Assembly: GCF_000835165.1 (NCBI RefSeq)
Contig: NZ_CP007790.1
Location: 124,001 to 188,000 of the forward strand
Length of the DNA stretch: 64,000 nt
DNA from: Corynebacterium marinum DSM 44953
Lineage (GTDB): Bacteria; Actinomycetota; Actinomycetes; Mycobacteriales; Mycobacteriaceae
Direction of reading: 5' to 3'
Position 1 is the stretch's first letter. Every line of letters starts with the position of its first letter. The position numbers and the translations under genes are program-made. Of the stretch, positions 26,826 through 36,889 are shown in pieces. The notes under the pieces are model-generated. The model made no database searches. It was not told the origin of the DNA and saw only the letters and a list, made by a program, of their open reading frames with translations.

Positions 26826-27185
26826 TCAGGCGGCGGCCGCCTTCGGTTCCTTCTGCCAGGGCCAGCGGCCGGTGATCTCCAGCTCCAGGGAGAAGCTGAG
26901 GAAGGTCCGGATGACCACGATCAGGCCCAGGACCCCCACGGACTGGAAAGTGGGGGTGATGGCCACGGTGCGGATGATGTCGGCGGCGACGAGCAGTTCC
27001 AGGCCGAGGAGGATGGAGCGCCCCAGCCGCTGGCGGTAGCGGTGGTAGATGTCCTGGTCTCGCCGCCTGCGCAGCATCGCTCCGGCGGCGATGAGGCTCG
27101 CCGCGAGGATGCCTACGACGATGGCCGCGACCCCGGCGACATCGACGATCTTGCCGGTGGTCTCCATTGCTTCCTGAAAAGACAT
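26826..27185 (-). CDS. DUF1622 membrane protein
   Basis: Small integral membrane protein of 119 residues with three hydrophobic helices. The pattern IVDVAGVAAIVVGILAAS, then RQRLGRSILLGLELLVAADI and IRTVAITPT, is characteristic of DUF1622, where RxxLGRxILLGLExLVAADII is the family signature. ATG 27185 is chosen because AAGGAAG lies upstream and the following residues fit the family start. It is divergent from gltB across a 181-bp regulatory region. Confidence 0.85.
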   Translation of the reverse strand: MSFQEAMETTGKIVDVAGVAAIVVGILAASLIAAGAMLRRRRDQDIYHRYRQRLGRSILLGLELLVAADIIRTVAITPTFQSVGVLGLIVVIRTFLSFSLELEITGRWPWQKEPKAAAA

Positions 27186-27325
27186 TCCGCTTCCTTTCCC
27201 GGTGGCCGGCACCTGGCGCAGGGGGAGCGTGGGGCTGGGCCGTCCAGGTCAATCGTAGCCCCCGGGACGCAGTGAAATCTCTCACTCGACCCTATTACCT
27301 ATTGCGCGACAGGCTTAGATGTAGT

Positions 27326-27345
27326 TTTCTGTAGATCGACAGACA
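27326..27345. promoter_or_regulatory. Candidate AmtR operator upstream of gltB
   Basis: The sequence TTTCTGTAGATCGACAGACA, 21 nt before the gltB ATG, keeps the spacing and most positions of the known corynebacterial AmtR box (tttCTAT-N6-AtAGat/aA). It differs by CTGT/ACAG in place of CTAT/ATAG, a symmetric change. gltBD is an AmtR target in C. glutamicum, so nitrogen control is likely. The match is by eye. Confidence 0.55.
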
Positions 27346-27366
27346 GATAACTGCGAGGAGTCAACC

Positions 27367-30300
27367 ATGCACCGAGAAGGGCTCTACAACCCGGCCCACG
27401 AACACGACGCCTGCGGCGTCGGCTTCGTCGCTGATCTGCACGGGCGGGCGTCGAGAAGCATCGTCGACCAGGGCCTGCAGATCCTGGCCAACATCGACCA
27501 CCGCGGAGCCGCGGGCGCCGAGGCCGACACCGGCGACGGCACCGGCATCCTGCTGCAGATCCCGGACGGCTTCTACCGCGGGGTCGTCGACTTCGAGCTG
27601 CCCGCGCCGGGCGCCTACGCCACCGGCATCGCCTTCCTGCCCGCCGCCCGCATGGCCTGGCTGGACGCCCGGCGCGAGATCGAGGCCATCGCCGTGGGGG
27701 AGGGCGCGACCGTCCTCGGCTGGCGCGAAGTCCCCGTCGACCCCGCCGGGCTGGGCTCCATGGCGCTGGCCGCCATGCCCTCCTTCCACCAGATCTTCCT
27801 CACCGCCGACGGCCGGGAGGGCATTGACCTGGACCGGGCGATGTTCTTCGTGCGCAAGCGCTGCGAGCGTGAGCTGGGCTCCAGGAACGGCGCGGACACC
27901 GTCTACTTCCCCTCGCTGAGCGCCCGGACCATCATCTACAAGGGCATGCTCACCACCCCGCAGCTCTCCACCTTCTACACCGACCTGCGTGACCCGCGCC
28001 TTGAATCGGCCATGGCTCTGGTGCACTCGCGTTTCTCCACCAACACCTTCCCCTCCTGGCCGCTGGCGCACCCCTACCGGCTGGTCGCCCACAACGGCGA
28101 GATCAACACCGTCACCGGCAACGAGAACTGGATGCGCGCCCGCGAGGCGCTCATCGACTCCGCGGAGCTGGGCAGCCTCGAGCGGGTCCTGCCCGTCTGC
28201 ACCCCCACGGGTTCGGACACGGGGCGCTTCGACGAGGCCCTCGAGCTCCTCCACCTCGGCGGCTACTCCCTCCCGCACGCCGTGGCCATGATGATCCCGC
28301 AGGCCTGGGAGCAGAACCCCACCATCGACCCTGAGCTGCGCGACTTCTACGAGTACCACTCCTGCCTCATGGAGCCCTGGGACGGCCCGGCGGCGGTCGC
28401 CTTCACCGACGGCACGCTCATCGGCGCCGTCCTGGACCGCAACGGCCTGCGCCCGGGCCGCGTGTGGATCACCGCCGACGACACCGTCATCATGGCCTCC
28501 GAGGCCGGCGTCGTGGCGGTCGAACCCGCCGACGTGATCAAGCGGACCCGTGTGCAGCCGGGGAAGATGTTCCTCGTCGACACCGCCGAGGGCCGGATCG
28601 TCGAGGACGCGGAGATCAAGGAGCGCCTGGCCTCCACCGCCCCCTACGGCGAGTGGATCAGCGGGAACTTCGTCCCGCTCGACGGCCTGCCGCAGACCCG
28701 CTACGAGTACATGCCCCATGAGCGGGCGGTGCTGCGCCAGCGCGTCTTCGGCATCACCGAGGAGGACGTCGAGCTCATCATCGCCCCGATGGCGCGCAAC
28801 TCGGCCGAGGCCATCGGTTCCATGGGCTCCGACACCCCCATCGCCGCGCTGTCCGCCCGCCCGCGCATGCTCTACGACTTCTTCTCCCAGCGCTTCGCCC
28901 AGGTGACCAACCCGCCGCTCGACGCCATCCGCGAGAAGCCCGTCACCTCCATGGTCACCCTGCTGGGCGCCCAGTCCGACGTGCTCAACCCGACGGCCGA
29001 GGCCGCGCGCCGCATCCGCATCGACTCCCCGGTCATCGACAACCACCACCTGGCCACCCTCGTCCACGCCGACGACCAGGGCGAATGGCCGGGCTTCCAC
29101 GCGGAGGTCATCTCCGGCCTGTACCCGGTCGCCCACCACGGCGCCGGCATGCGCGAGGCGATCACCCGGGTCTTGCGCGAGGTGCGCGCGGCCGTCAAGG
29201 CCGGGGCGAGCATCATCGTGCTCTCCGACCGCGACTCCGACGAACGCTTCGCCCCGATCCCCTCCCTCCTGCTCACCTCGGCCGTGCACCAGCACCTGGT
29301 GGCCGAGCGGACCCGCACGCGGGCCTCGCTGATCATCGAGTCCGGCGACGCCCGCGAGGTCCACCACCTGGCCATGCTCGTGGCCTTCGGCGCCGACGCC
29401 ATCAACCCGTACATGGCCTTCGAGACCATCGACGAACTGCGCACCGCCGGCCAGCTCGAGGAGATGAGCCTGGACGAGGCCTGCACCAACTACGTCGCTG
29501 CCGCCGCTTCCGGCGTGCTCAAGGTGATGTCGAAGATGGGCATCTCCACCGTGGCCTCCTACCGCGGCGCGCAGCTCGCCGATGTCACCGGCCTGTCCCG
29601 CGACCTGCTGGACACCTACTTCGGCGGCGTCGCCTCGCCGATCTCCGGCGTGGGGCTGGAGGAGCTGGCCGCCGACGTCGAGGCTCGGCACCGCTCCGCG
29701 TTCCTGCCCCGGCCCGAGGAACTCGCCCACCGCAAGCTCGACCTGGGCGGCGAGTACAAGTGGCGCCGCGAAGGCGAGTACCACCTGTTCAACCCGGAGA
29801 CCATCTTCAAGCTGCAGCACGCCACCCGTACCGGGCAGTACGCCATCTTCCGCGACTACACCCGCTCCGTGGACGAGCAGTCGGAACGCCTGGCCACCCT
29901 GCGCGGCATGCTCGAGTTCACCCCCGACCGCCCGCCCGTGCCGCTTGAGGAGGTCGAGCCGGTGAGCGCCATCGTCAAGCGCTTCTCGACGGGAGCGATG
30001 TCCTACGGCTCCATCTCGGCCGAGGCGCACGAGACTCTGGCCGTCGCCATGAACCGTCTCGGCGGCATGTCCAACTCCGGCGAGGGCGGCGAGGACCCGG
30101 CCCGCTTCGAACCCGGCCCTGACGGCGACTGGAAGCGCTCCGCCATCAAGCAGGTCGCCTCCGGCCGCTTCGGCGTGACCAGCCACTACCTCAACAACTG
30201 CACCGACATCCAGATCAAGATGGCCCAGGGCGCCAAGCCCGGCGAGGGCGGGCAGCTGCCGCCGGAGAAGGTCTACCCCTGGATCGCCGAGGTCCGCATC

Positions 30301-31875
30301 ACCACGCCCGGCGTCGGGCTCATCTCCCCGCCGCCGCACCACGACATCTACTCCATCGAGGACCTCGCCCAGCTCATCTTCGACCTGCGCAACGCCAACC
30401 CGGACGCCCGGATCCACGTGAAACTGGTCGCCGAGCAGGGCGTGGGCACGGTCGCCGCGGGCGTGGCCAAGGCGCACGCCGACGTCATCCTCATCTCCGG
30501 CCACGACGGTGGCACCGGCGCCTCCCCGCTGACCAGCCTCAAGCACGCCGGCGGCCCCTGGGAGCTCGGGCTCGCGGAGACCCAGCAGACGCTGCTGCTC
30601 AACGGCCTGCGCGACCGCGTCCGCGTGCAGTGCGACGGCCAGCTCAAAACCGGCCGCGACGTCGTCGTCGCCGCCCTCCTCGGCGCGGAGGAGTTCGGGT
30701 TCGCCACCGCCCCGCTGGTCGTCGAGGGCTGCATCATGATGCGCGTCTGCCACCTGGACACCTGCCCCGTGGGCATCGCCACCCAGAACCCGGACCTGCG
30801 GGCCAAGTTCACCGGGCGGGCCGAGCACGTGGTCAACTTCTTCACGTTCCTCGCCGAGGAGATCCGGGAGTACCTCGCCGAGTTGGGCTTCCGCAGCATC
30901 GACGAGGCCGTCGGCCAGTCCCAGGTCCTGCGCCAGCGCACCGACGACGCCTTCACCGCCACCCACCCCCGCGCCGCCCGGCTCGACCTCTCCCCGCTCC
31001 TGCACACCCCGGAGTCCCCCTTCTTCCCCGGCCAGTCCCCGCGCTGCACCACCCGGCAGGAGACCGGGCTCGCGGGGGTCCTCGACGAGCGGCTGCTCGC
31101 CGACGCCGCCGCCACCATTGAATCGGCGGCCGCCGGAGCCCGCTCCCGCATTGACCTCGCCTACCCGATCCGCAACGTCGACCGGACCGTGGGCACCCTC
31201 ACCGGTTCCCGCATCACCCGCCTGACCGGCGGCGCCGGCCTGCCCGGGGATACCGTCCGCGTCACACTCACCGGTTCCGCCGGCAACTCCGCCGGTGCCT
31301 TCCTCCCCGCCGGGCTCACCCTCGACCTCGTCGGCGACGCCAACGACTTCGTGGCCAAGGGCCTGTCCGGCGGCCGGGTCGTCCTCCGCCCCCACCCGGA
31401 GGCCCCGCCCCAGCTCACCGGCGAGAACCCCGACATCATCGCCGGCAACGTCATCGGTTTCGGCGCCACCAGCGGCGAGATCTTCATCCGCGGCGGCGTG
31501 GGCGAGCGCTTCTGCGTGCGCAACTCCGGCGCCACCGCCGTCGTCGAGGGCATCGGCAACCACGGCTGCGAGTACATGACCGGCGGCCGCGTCGTCGTCC
31601 TCGGCGAGGTCGGCGACAACTTCGGCGCCGGAATGTCCGGCGGCATCGCCTACCTCGCCCCCGTCGGCGACCTCGACCGCAGGATCAACCCGGGCCTGGT
31701 GGACGTCGAGAAGCTCGACGGCAACGACGTCGCCTTCCTCGAGGAGATCATCGACCGCCACCGCCGGCTCACCGGTTCCACCACCCCCTGGCAGGCCCTC
31801 GACCTGGTCAAGGTCATGCCGCGCGACTACAAGCGCGTTCTCATCCACACCAAGGAGGTTGCCCACCATGGCTGA
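27367..31875 (+). CDS. gltB: Glutamate synthase large subunit GltB
   Basis: NADPH-dependent glutamate synthase large subunit of 1,502 residues. It hydrolyses glutamine and transfers the ammonia to 2-oxoglutarate. The glutaminase nucleophile is Cys16 in HDACGVGF, exposed after removal of a short propeptide. The FMN-binding barrel includes [25 protein letters not shown] and the [10 protein letters not shown] motif. The 3Fe-4S cysteines are in [16 protein letters not shown]. The C-terminal beta-helix (GXXG repeats) is complete. GAGGAG 6 nt upstream sets the ATG. gltD overlaps by 8 nt. Confidence 0.98.
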   Translation: MHREGLYNPAHEHDACGVGFVADLHGRASRSIVDQGLQILANIDHRGAAGAEADTGDGTGILLQIPDGFYRGVVDFELPAPGAYATGIAFLPAARMAWLDARREIEAIAVGEGATVLGWREVPVDPAGLGSMALAAMPSFHQIFLTADGREGIDLDRAMFFVRKRCERELGSRNGADTVYFPSLSARTIIYKGMLTTPQLSTFYTDLRDPRLESAMALVHSRFSTNTFPSWPLAHPYRLVAHNGEINTVTGNENWMRAREALIDSAELGSLERVLPVCTPTGSDTGRFDEALELLHLGGYSLPHAVAMMIPQAWEQNPTIDPELRDFYEYHSCLMEPWDGPAAVAFTDGTLIGAVLDRNGLRPGRVWITADDTVIMASEAGVVAVEPADVIKRTRVQPGKMFLVDTAEGRIVEDAEIKERLASTAPYGEWISGNFVPLDGLPQTRYEYMPHERAVLRQRVFGITEEDVELIIAPMARNSAEAIGSMGSDTPIAALSARPRMLYDFFSQRFAQVTNPPLDAIREKPVTSMVTLLGAQSDVLNPTAEAARRIRIDSPVIDNHHLATLVHADDQGEWPGFHAEVISGLYPVAHHGAGMREAITRVLREVRAAVKAGASIIVLSDRDSDERFAPIPSLLLTSAVHQHLVAERTRTRASLIIESGDAREVHHLAMLVAFGADAINPYMAFETIDELRTAGQLEEMSLDEACTNYVAAAASGVLKVMSKMGISTVASYRGAQLADVTGLSRDLLDTYFGGVASPISGVGLEELAADVEARHRSAFLPRPEELAHRKLDLGGEYKWRREGEYHLFNPETIFKLQHATRTGQYAIFRDYTRSVDEQSERLATLRGMLEFTPDRPPVPLEEVEPVSAIVKRFSTGAMSYGSISAEAHETLAVAMNRLGGMSNSGEGGEDPARFEPGPDGDWKRSAIKQVASGRFGVTSHYLNNCTDIQIKMAQGAKPGEGGQLPPEKVYPWIAEVRITTPGVGLISPPPHHDIYSIEDLAQLIFDLRNANPDARIHVKLVAEQGVGTVAAGVAKAHADVILISGHDGGTGASPLTSLKHAGGPWELGLAETQQTLLLNGLRDRVRVQCDGQLKTGRDVVVAALLGAEEFGFATAPLVVEGCIMMRVCHLDTCPVGIATQNPDLRAKFTGRAEHVVNFFTFLAEEIREYLAELGFRSIDEAVGQSQVLRQRTDDAFTATHPRAARLDLSPLLHTPESPFFPGQSPRCTTRQETGLAGVLDERLLADAAATIESAAAGARSRIDLAYPIRNVDRTVGTLTGSRITRLTGGAGLPGDTVRVTLTGSAGNSAGAFLPAGLTLDLVGDANDFVAKGLSGGRVVLRPHPEAPPQLTGENPDIIAGNVIGFGATSGEIFIRGGVGERFCVRNSGATAVVEGIGNHGCEYMTGGRVVVLGEVGDNFGAGMSGGIAYLAPVGDLDRRINPGLVDVEKLDGNDVAFLEEIIDRHRRLTGSTTPWQALDLVKVMPRDYKRVLIHTKEVAHHG

Positions 31876-33367
31876 CCCGCACGGCTTCCGCACCCACAGC
31901 CGCACCGAACCCGCCCACCGGCCCGTCCCGCTGCGCCTGCTCGACTGGCGCGAGGTGCACGACCACGCCGCCCCCGGGCAGCACACCGCGCAGTCCACCC
32001 GCTGCATGGACTGCGGCGTGCCTTTCTGCCACGCCGGCTGCCCGCTCGGCAACATCATCCCCGAATGGAACGACCTCGTCCGCCAGGACCGGTGGAAGGA
32101 GGCGTGGGACCGCCTCCACGCCACCAACAACTTCCCCGAGTTCACCGGCCGCGTGTGCCCCGCCCCCTGCGAGGGCGCCTGCGTGCTCGGCATCAACGAC
32201 GACGCCGTGGCCATCAAGGACATCGAGCTCGCCATCGCCGAACGCGGCTTCGAGGAGGGCTGGGACGTCCCGACCGTGCCCAGCTTCAGCACCGGCATGT
32301 CCGTCGCCGTCGTCGGTTCCGGCCCCGCCGGCCTGGCCGCCGCGCAGCAGCTCACGCGCGCCGGACACGCGGTCACCGTCTTCGAACGCGACGAGCGGCC
32401 CGGCGGCCTCATGCGCTACGGCGTCCCCGAGTACAAGATGGAGTCCCGCTTCATCGACCGCCGCCTCGACCAGATGCGCGCCGAGGGAACCGTCTTCCGC
32501 ACGGGCGCGTCGCCCACCGCCGCCGACCTCTCGCTTTTCGACGCCGTCGTCCTCGCCACCGGCACCCCCGTCCCCCGCGAGCTGCCCGTCCCGGGCCGCG
32601 AGCTGGCGGGCATCCACCAGGCCATGGAGTACCTCCCCCTGGCCTCCTCGGACACCCCGCCCATCGATGCCCGCGGCAAGCGTGTCGTGATCATCGGCGG
32701 CGGCGACACCGGCACCGACTGCTTCGGCACCGCCTTGCGGCAGGGAGCGGCCAGCGTCACCCAGTTCGACATCCGCCCCCGCGCCCCCCGCCAGCGCGCG
32801 GCCTCCACCCCCTGGCCGATGAACCCGCTGATGTGGCGGCAGGCCACCGCGCACGAGGAGGGCGAGTACATCATCACGGGCGACGAGTCCGCCGACGAGA
32901 TCGTCGCCCTCGGGTTGGCCTCCCGGGGCGTGGGCTCCACGCTGGGCGACCGGATGTTCTCCGTCAACACCGTCGCCTTCTCCGGCGGGGACGGCCGCGT
33001 CACCATGATCCACGGCAACGAGGTCAAAGTCATCGACGGCCGCCGCGTCCCCGTGAAGGGCACCGATTTCGAGGTCGAGGCCGACCTGGTCCTCATCGCC
33101 CTGGGCTTCGTCGGCGCGTCCCGCGACGGCCTCCACGCCGAACTGGGCGTGGAGATCGACGACCGCGGGCGCATCGTGCGCGACCAGTCCTACCGCTCCA
33201 CCGTCCCCGGCGTCTACGTCGCCGGCGACAACGGACGGGGGCAGTCGCTCATCGTCTGGGCCATCGCCGAAGGCCGCGCCGCCGCCGCAGCCGTGGACGC
33301 CGACCTCATGGGCGAGACCGCGCTTCCCGCCGCGGTGACCCCCTCGGACCGGCCGCTGGGGGTCTGA
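31868..33367 (+). CDS. gltD: Glutamate synthase small subunit GltD
   Basis: FAD- and NADPH-binding subunit of 499 residues that feeds electrons to GltB. The N-terminal cysteine clusters [17 protein letters not shown] and CPAPCEGAC hold 4Fe-4S centres. FAD binding is at [15 protein letters not shown] and NADPH binding at [13 protein letters not shown]. The C-terminal [19 protein letters not shown] completes the FAD site. AAGGAGG inside the end of gltB precedes ATG 31868, and the frames overlap by 8 nt, so the two subunits are made together. Confidence 0.97.
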   Translation: MADPHGFRTHSRTEPAHRPVPLRLLDWREVHDHAAPGQHTAQSTRCMDCGVPFCHAGCPLGNIIPEWNDLVRQDRWKEAWDRLHATNNFPEFTGRVCPAPCEGACVLGINDDAVAIKDIELAIAERGFEEGWDVPTVPSFSTGMSVAVVGSGPAGLAAAQQLTRAGHAVTVFERDERPGGLMRYGVPEYKMESRFIDRRLDQMRAEGTVFRTGASPTAADLSLFDAVVLATGTPVPRELPVPGRELAGIHQAMEYLPLASSDTPPIDARGKRVVIIGGGDTGTDCFGTALRQGAASVTQFDIRPRAPRQRAASTPWPMNPLMWRQATAHEEGEYIITGDESADEIVALGLASRGVGSTLGDRMFSVNTVAFSGGDGRVTMIHGNEVKVIDGRRVPVKGTDFEVEADLVLIALGFVGASRDGLHAELGVEIDDRGRIVRDQSYRSTVPGVYVAGDNGRGQSLIVWAIAEGRAAAAAVDADLMGETALPAAVTPSDRPLGV

Positions 33368-33374
33368 GACTTCT

Positions 33375-33455
33375 GAGGTGGAAGGCTCGAACCCCCTCAA
33401 GGACCGGCGGGAAGTGATTCCCGGGCTTTGAGGGGGTTCGAACTGTCTGCACCTC
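33375..33455. repeat. Long hairpin between gltD and emb, shared-stem repeat family (copy 1)
   Basis: A 14-bp perfect stem, TCGAACCCCCTCAA (33387-33400) with TTGAGGGGGTTCGA (33428-33441), sits inside an outer 6-bp pair GAGGTG/CACCTC (33375-33380, 33450-33455) and encloses GGGAA/TTCCC. It lies between the convergent gltD and emb stops and probably terminates both. The same stem core recurs at 51426-51496. Confidence 0.7.
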
Positions 33456-33465
33456 GTTCGGGGAA

Positions 33466-36400
33466 TTACCCGCCCGTGTTGATGTTCATCTCCGAGGGCT
33501 TCCACCAGCCCGAACGCTGGATGAGCTCGTAGTCGATCTCGGCGTTGTCCGGGGATGCCCCGGCGGAGTTGGTGCGCGGCTGGTAGATCTCGATGGATCC
33601 CCAGTCGCGGTGCCAGTCCTGGCGGGTGTAGCTGGGCAGCTCGTAGGAGAAGTTCACTGCCTCGGCGGTGCCCATGACGCCGCCGCCGTCGTAGTCCTGG
33701 AAGGGCGTGAGCGTCGACTTGCCCGGGTGGTCGGGGGAGATGCGGAACTCGGGGATCTCCGCGACGCCGGCGAAGTGGTCGAAGGTGCGCTGGCAGGGGA
33801 ACTGCAGCGCCACCGACCAGTCGAGCAGCCCAGGCTGCTCCGACCCGATGACATTGTGCAGCGAGTCGAGAGCGGGCACGCGCGGCGGGGTGAAGGCGAG
33901 CCACTGCTCGGGGTCGAGGCTGAGGTCGGTCGCGGTGATGCGGATGACGTCGGCCTCCTCGGGCAGGGCCTCGACGGGCAGTCGGAGGTTGCGCCAGGAG
34001 GGCTGGGGGCCGATGTCCAGCAGTTCTGTCTCGCCGACGTTGCCCACCTCCCCGTCCGCGCCGAGGGTGCCGTACTCGAGGGTCAGATCCTGGCCGTCGT
34101 GGAGGACGCCGTTGATGTCGTGGTGCTCGATGCGGCCCGCGGCGGAGACGACGATGAGGGGGGCCTCCTCGCTGCGCTCGGGCAGTTCGTACCAGCTGGT
34201 GGTGATGCTGGCGGGGTACTGCGGGCCCGAGGTCCAGGAGCCGACGACCGGGACCTGCGTGTAGTCGAGGTCGAAGGGCAGGCGGGCGCTGGAGCCGTTG
34301 ACCCCGACGTCGGCGCGCACGCCGCCGGTGTTGCCGGTCTCCTGGCCGGTGGCCTCCTCGGAGCCGCCGGCGTTGTCGGAGTCGGCGATGGCGCCGACCG
34401 ACGCGGTGGAGACGGCGTCCTGGCTGATCGACGGCGGGACGTTGTTGGCCTCGAAGCCGCGGTTGTCCTCGGATTCGAGGGAATCGCCCAGTTCCACGCC
34501 GCCGACGGGGGAGAGGAAGGAGTCGTTGGAGTTGGTCTCCACGAGGGCGTCGTTGGCCAGGCTGCAGGTGTCTCCGGTCAGGGAGCGCAGGTTGCCCATG
34601 CCGATGGAGTAGGCCGGCGCCTGGGAGACGAAGGCCTTGGCGAAGGACGCCATGGAGAACAGCACGATCAGGGCGCTGGCCACGGCGATGGGGGCGGAGG
34701 CGACGCCGACCCAACGGGATCGTTTGCGGGCCTCCTCAGCCTCGAGTTCGTCGAGGGTGCCCTGTTGTTCGGCGCGGGCGGTGCGCACGTCGCCGACGAA
34801 GGACTGGAGAGTGCCCAGGAGCAGGACCGCCAGGGCGATGAACAGCACGAGGGTGGAGGCCTCGAAGCCGCGGAACTGCACGGTCTTGTCGAACCACGGG
34901 ATGCCGAAACTGGAGATGTACCACCAGCCGTTGATGCCGGACAGGGAGATCGCCAGGAGGAAGATCACCGCGCCGATCATGAGGGTGCGGGCGCGGGTCG
35001 AGCGCAGCGCCAGGTGGCTCAGCGACACCGCAGCCAAGGCCGCGAGGGCTCCGGCGATGCCGGCGTAGACACCGAAGTGGTGGGTCCACTTGGTCGGCGT
35101 GAACATCATGAAGAACATGGTGCCGAAGATGATCAGCACCAGACGCATGGACGGGTCCTTCGCGGCGCCCGGCACCCGCCCCTGCCGCAGGATGGCGGCG
35201 ATGACGATGGCCAGGCAGAGGAACAGCATCAGCACGACGAAGCGGCGGGTGAGCGAACCGTCGACGGTCTGCTCCATGAGCGTCTGGTAGCGCGCCCACT
35301 CCTCGTACCAGTTCATGGCCGGACCCTTGGCGGAGCGCACCCGGATGGACTCCATCACGGAGGCCAGAGTCTGGTCGCCGAAAACGCCGATGAGGATGGC
35401 GGTGCCGGAGGCGAGGAAGGGGGCGACCATCGCGGCCACGGCCTTGAAGATCGTGCTTCTCGACGCCCCCGCGCCCGCACCCAGCAGCGGCAGCCGCCGG
35501 TTGACGATGCGGATGAGACTGGACAGCGAGGCCAGCAGGGCGGCCACGGCCATGAGGCCGGTGGGGCCGGCGCCGAGGGCCAGCGTGGCGATGATCACGC
35601 CGATGGCGGCGGGCAGCAGACGGGAGGTGGCGATGGAGCGTTCGAAGGATGCCCAGGTGAGCAGCGCGGCCATGGCGATGATCGGCTCGGGGCGGGTGCC
35701 GTTGTTGTAGGGCAGCCAGAAGGCGAGGAACACCATGGCGGCGGTCCAGTGGGCGACCTTGCGGCCGTCGATACGCGCGCCGAGGCGGGGGATGATCTCC
35801 CGCGAGAGGACGAACCAGATGATGAGCCCGGAGAGCAGCGCCGGCACGCGCATCCACACCGAGGCGGTGGACACCTGGGTGAACAGGGCCAGCATGTCGT
35901 AGAACGGGGAACCGAAGGGTGACTCGGGCACGCCGAACCAGCGGTAGTAGTTCGCCATGTAGCCCGCGTTTTCGGAGACCCGCGCCATGGTGAGGATGAA
36001 ACCGTCGTCGGAGGTGTTGGCGCCGAAGATGTGCCAGTAGACCAGGACGAAGCTGACGATGCCGTCGAGGGGGCGCAGCCGCCACCAGCCGGCGGGCAGG
36101 AAGCGCCGCGACGTCCGCCCGTCCAGGCGGTCCATCCGGTGCAGCGCCCACAGTGCCACCAGGAGGGCGGCCAGGCCGCCGAACATGGCGGTGTACTTCA
36201 GGGCGGAGGGGGCGGAGGTGAAGCGGGAGTTGATCTCGACGTCGGCGCTCAGACCGGCGTCGGTGAGCGAGGCGAGGTTGCCGTCAGTGTCCTCGATCTC
36301 GGTGTAAATGCCGGTGACCTGGGGGCGGACGTCCTCGTCGATCACGCCCCTGAGCTCCTCGCCCTCGGCGTCGCGCTCGCCCGGGATCTCGGCGACCGTC

Positions 36401-36873
36401 TCGTCCCCGGTGGAGGAGACGGTGAGCACGGCGTCGTCGGGAAGCTCCGCGACCTCATCCGCGGTGAGCTCGAGGGGGACCTGGTCGCGGACGACCACGT
36501 CCAGGCCGCCGTCGAAGGAGCGGACGAACATGCCGCGGGAGGTGGCGTCGGTGGAGTCGGCGGGCAGCGTCGACAGCAGGAGGGACTGACCGCCCCGCAG
36601 GCCGTCGACGGCTTCGGCGACGGGGAGCTCGACGTCGATGCGCTCGGGGGCGTAGGACACCAGCGGCGCGTTGACCGAGTTGAGGCTGTCACCCTGCGGC
36701 CACGAAAAGGACGACTGGGTCTGGTTGACCGGCAGGAATGGCGTCAGCAGGAAGAGCACGAACCCGAGCAGGCCGGAGATGATCGCGACGTTCTTCAGCC
36801 ATTCCGGGGCGGTGTCCCGGCCACGGGGGGCGGCTGGGGACGTCTCACGGTTAGACACGGCAGTTTCAGACAC
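33466..36873 (-). CDS. emb: Arabinosyltransferase Emb (GT53)
   Basis: Membrane glycosyltransferase of 1,135 residues that extends the arabinan of arabinogalactan using decaprenyl-phosphoryl-arabinose. It is the ethambutol target in corynebacteria, which carry one emb gene. The N-terminal helix is followed by a periplasmic domain, then 12-13 helices. The GT-C motif is ANTSDDGFILTMAR in the first large loop. The C-terminal part is a periplasmic carbohydrate-binding domain ending PSEMNINTGG. The start at 36873 fits the normal N-terminus. aftA ends 16 nt upstream on the same strand. Confidence 0.96.
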   Translation of the reverse strand: MSETAVSNRETSPAAPRGRDTAPEWLKNVAIISGLLGFVLFLLTPFLPVNQTQSSFSWPQGDSLNSVNAPLVSYAPERIDVELPVAEAVDGLRGGQSLLLSTLPADSTDATSRGMFVRSFDGGLDVVVRDQVPLELTADEVAELPDDAVLTVSSTGDETVAEIPGERDAEGEELRGVIDEDVRPQVTGIYTEIEDTDGNLASLTDAGLSADVEINSRFTSAPSALKYTAMFGGLAALLVALWALHRMDRLDGRTSRRFLPAGWWRLRPLDGIVSFVLVYWHIFGANTSDDGFILTMARVSENAGYMANYYRWFGVPESPFGSPFYDMLALFTQVSTASVWMRVPALLSGLIIWFVLSREIIPRLGARIDGRKVAHWTAAMVFLAFWLPYNNGTRPEPIIAMAALLTWASFERSIATSRLLPAAIGVIIATLALGAGPTGLMAVAALLASLSSLIRIVNRRLPLLGAGAGASRSTIFKAVAAMVAPFLASGTAILIGVFGDQTLASVMESIRVRSAKGPAMNWYEEWARYQTLMEQTVDGSLTRRFVVLMLFLCLAIVIAAILRQGRVPGAAKDPSMRLVLIIFGTMFFMMFTPTKWTHHFGVYAGIAGALAALAAVSLSHLALRSTRARTLMIGAVIFLLAISLSGINGWWYISSFGIPWFDKTVQFRGFEASTLVLFIALAVLLLGTLQSFVGDVRTARAEQQGTLDELEAEEARKRSRWVGVASAPIAVASALIVLFSMASFAKAFVSQAPAYSIGMGNLRSLTGDTCSLANDALVETNSNDSFLSPVGGVELGDSLESEDNRGFEANNVPPSISQDAVSTASVGAIADSDNAGGSEEATGQETGNTGGVRADVGVNGSSARLPFDLDYTQVPVVGSWTSGPQYPASITTSWYELPERSEEAPLIVVSAAGRIEHHDINGVLHDGQDLTLEYGTLGADGEVGNVGETELLDIGPQPSWRNLRLPVEALPEEADVIRITATDLSLDPEQWLAFTPPRVPALDSLHNVIGSEQPGLLDWSVALQFPCQRTFDHFAGVAEIPEFRISPDHPGKSTLTPFQDYDGGGVMGTAEAVNFSYELPSYTRQDWHRDWGSIEIYQPRTNSAGASPDNAEIDYELIQRSGWWKPSEMNINTGG

Positions 36874-36889
36874 AGAAGGGAAGTCTACG

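Noticed and set aside
27361..32412. Very long open frame on the minus strand opposite gltB (over 1,600 codons)
   Set aside because: It mirrors the codon phase of the well-conserved gltB/gltD, has Gly/Val/Asp-heavy composition with no domains, and is a GC-driven antisense shadow.
31841..34714. Long minus-strand frame across gltD and the end of emb
   Set aside because: It crosses an intergenic terminator-like hairpin and two recognised genes in the wrong frame, and its product is arginine-rich without motifs.
33610..35922. 770-codon plus-strand frame opposite emb
   Set aside because: The composition (Gly, His, Gln, Arg runs) is typical of the reverse complement of a high-GC membrane protein gene, and emb on the other strand is unambiguous.
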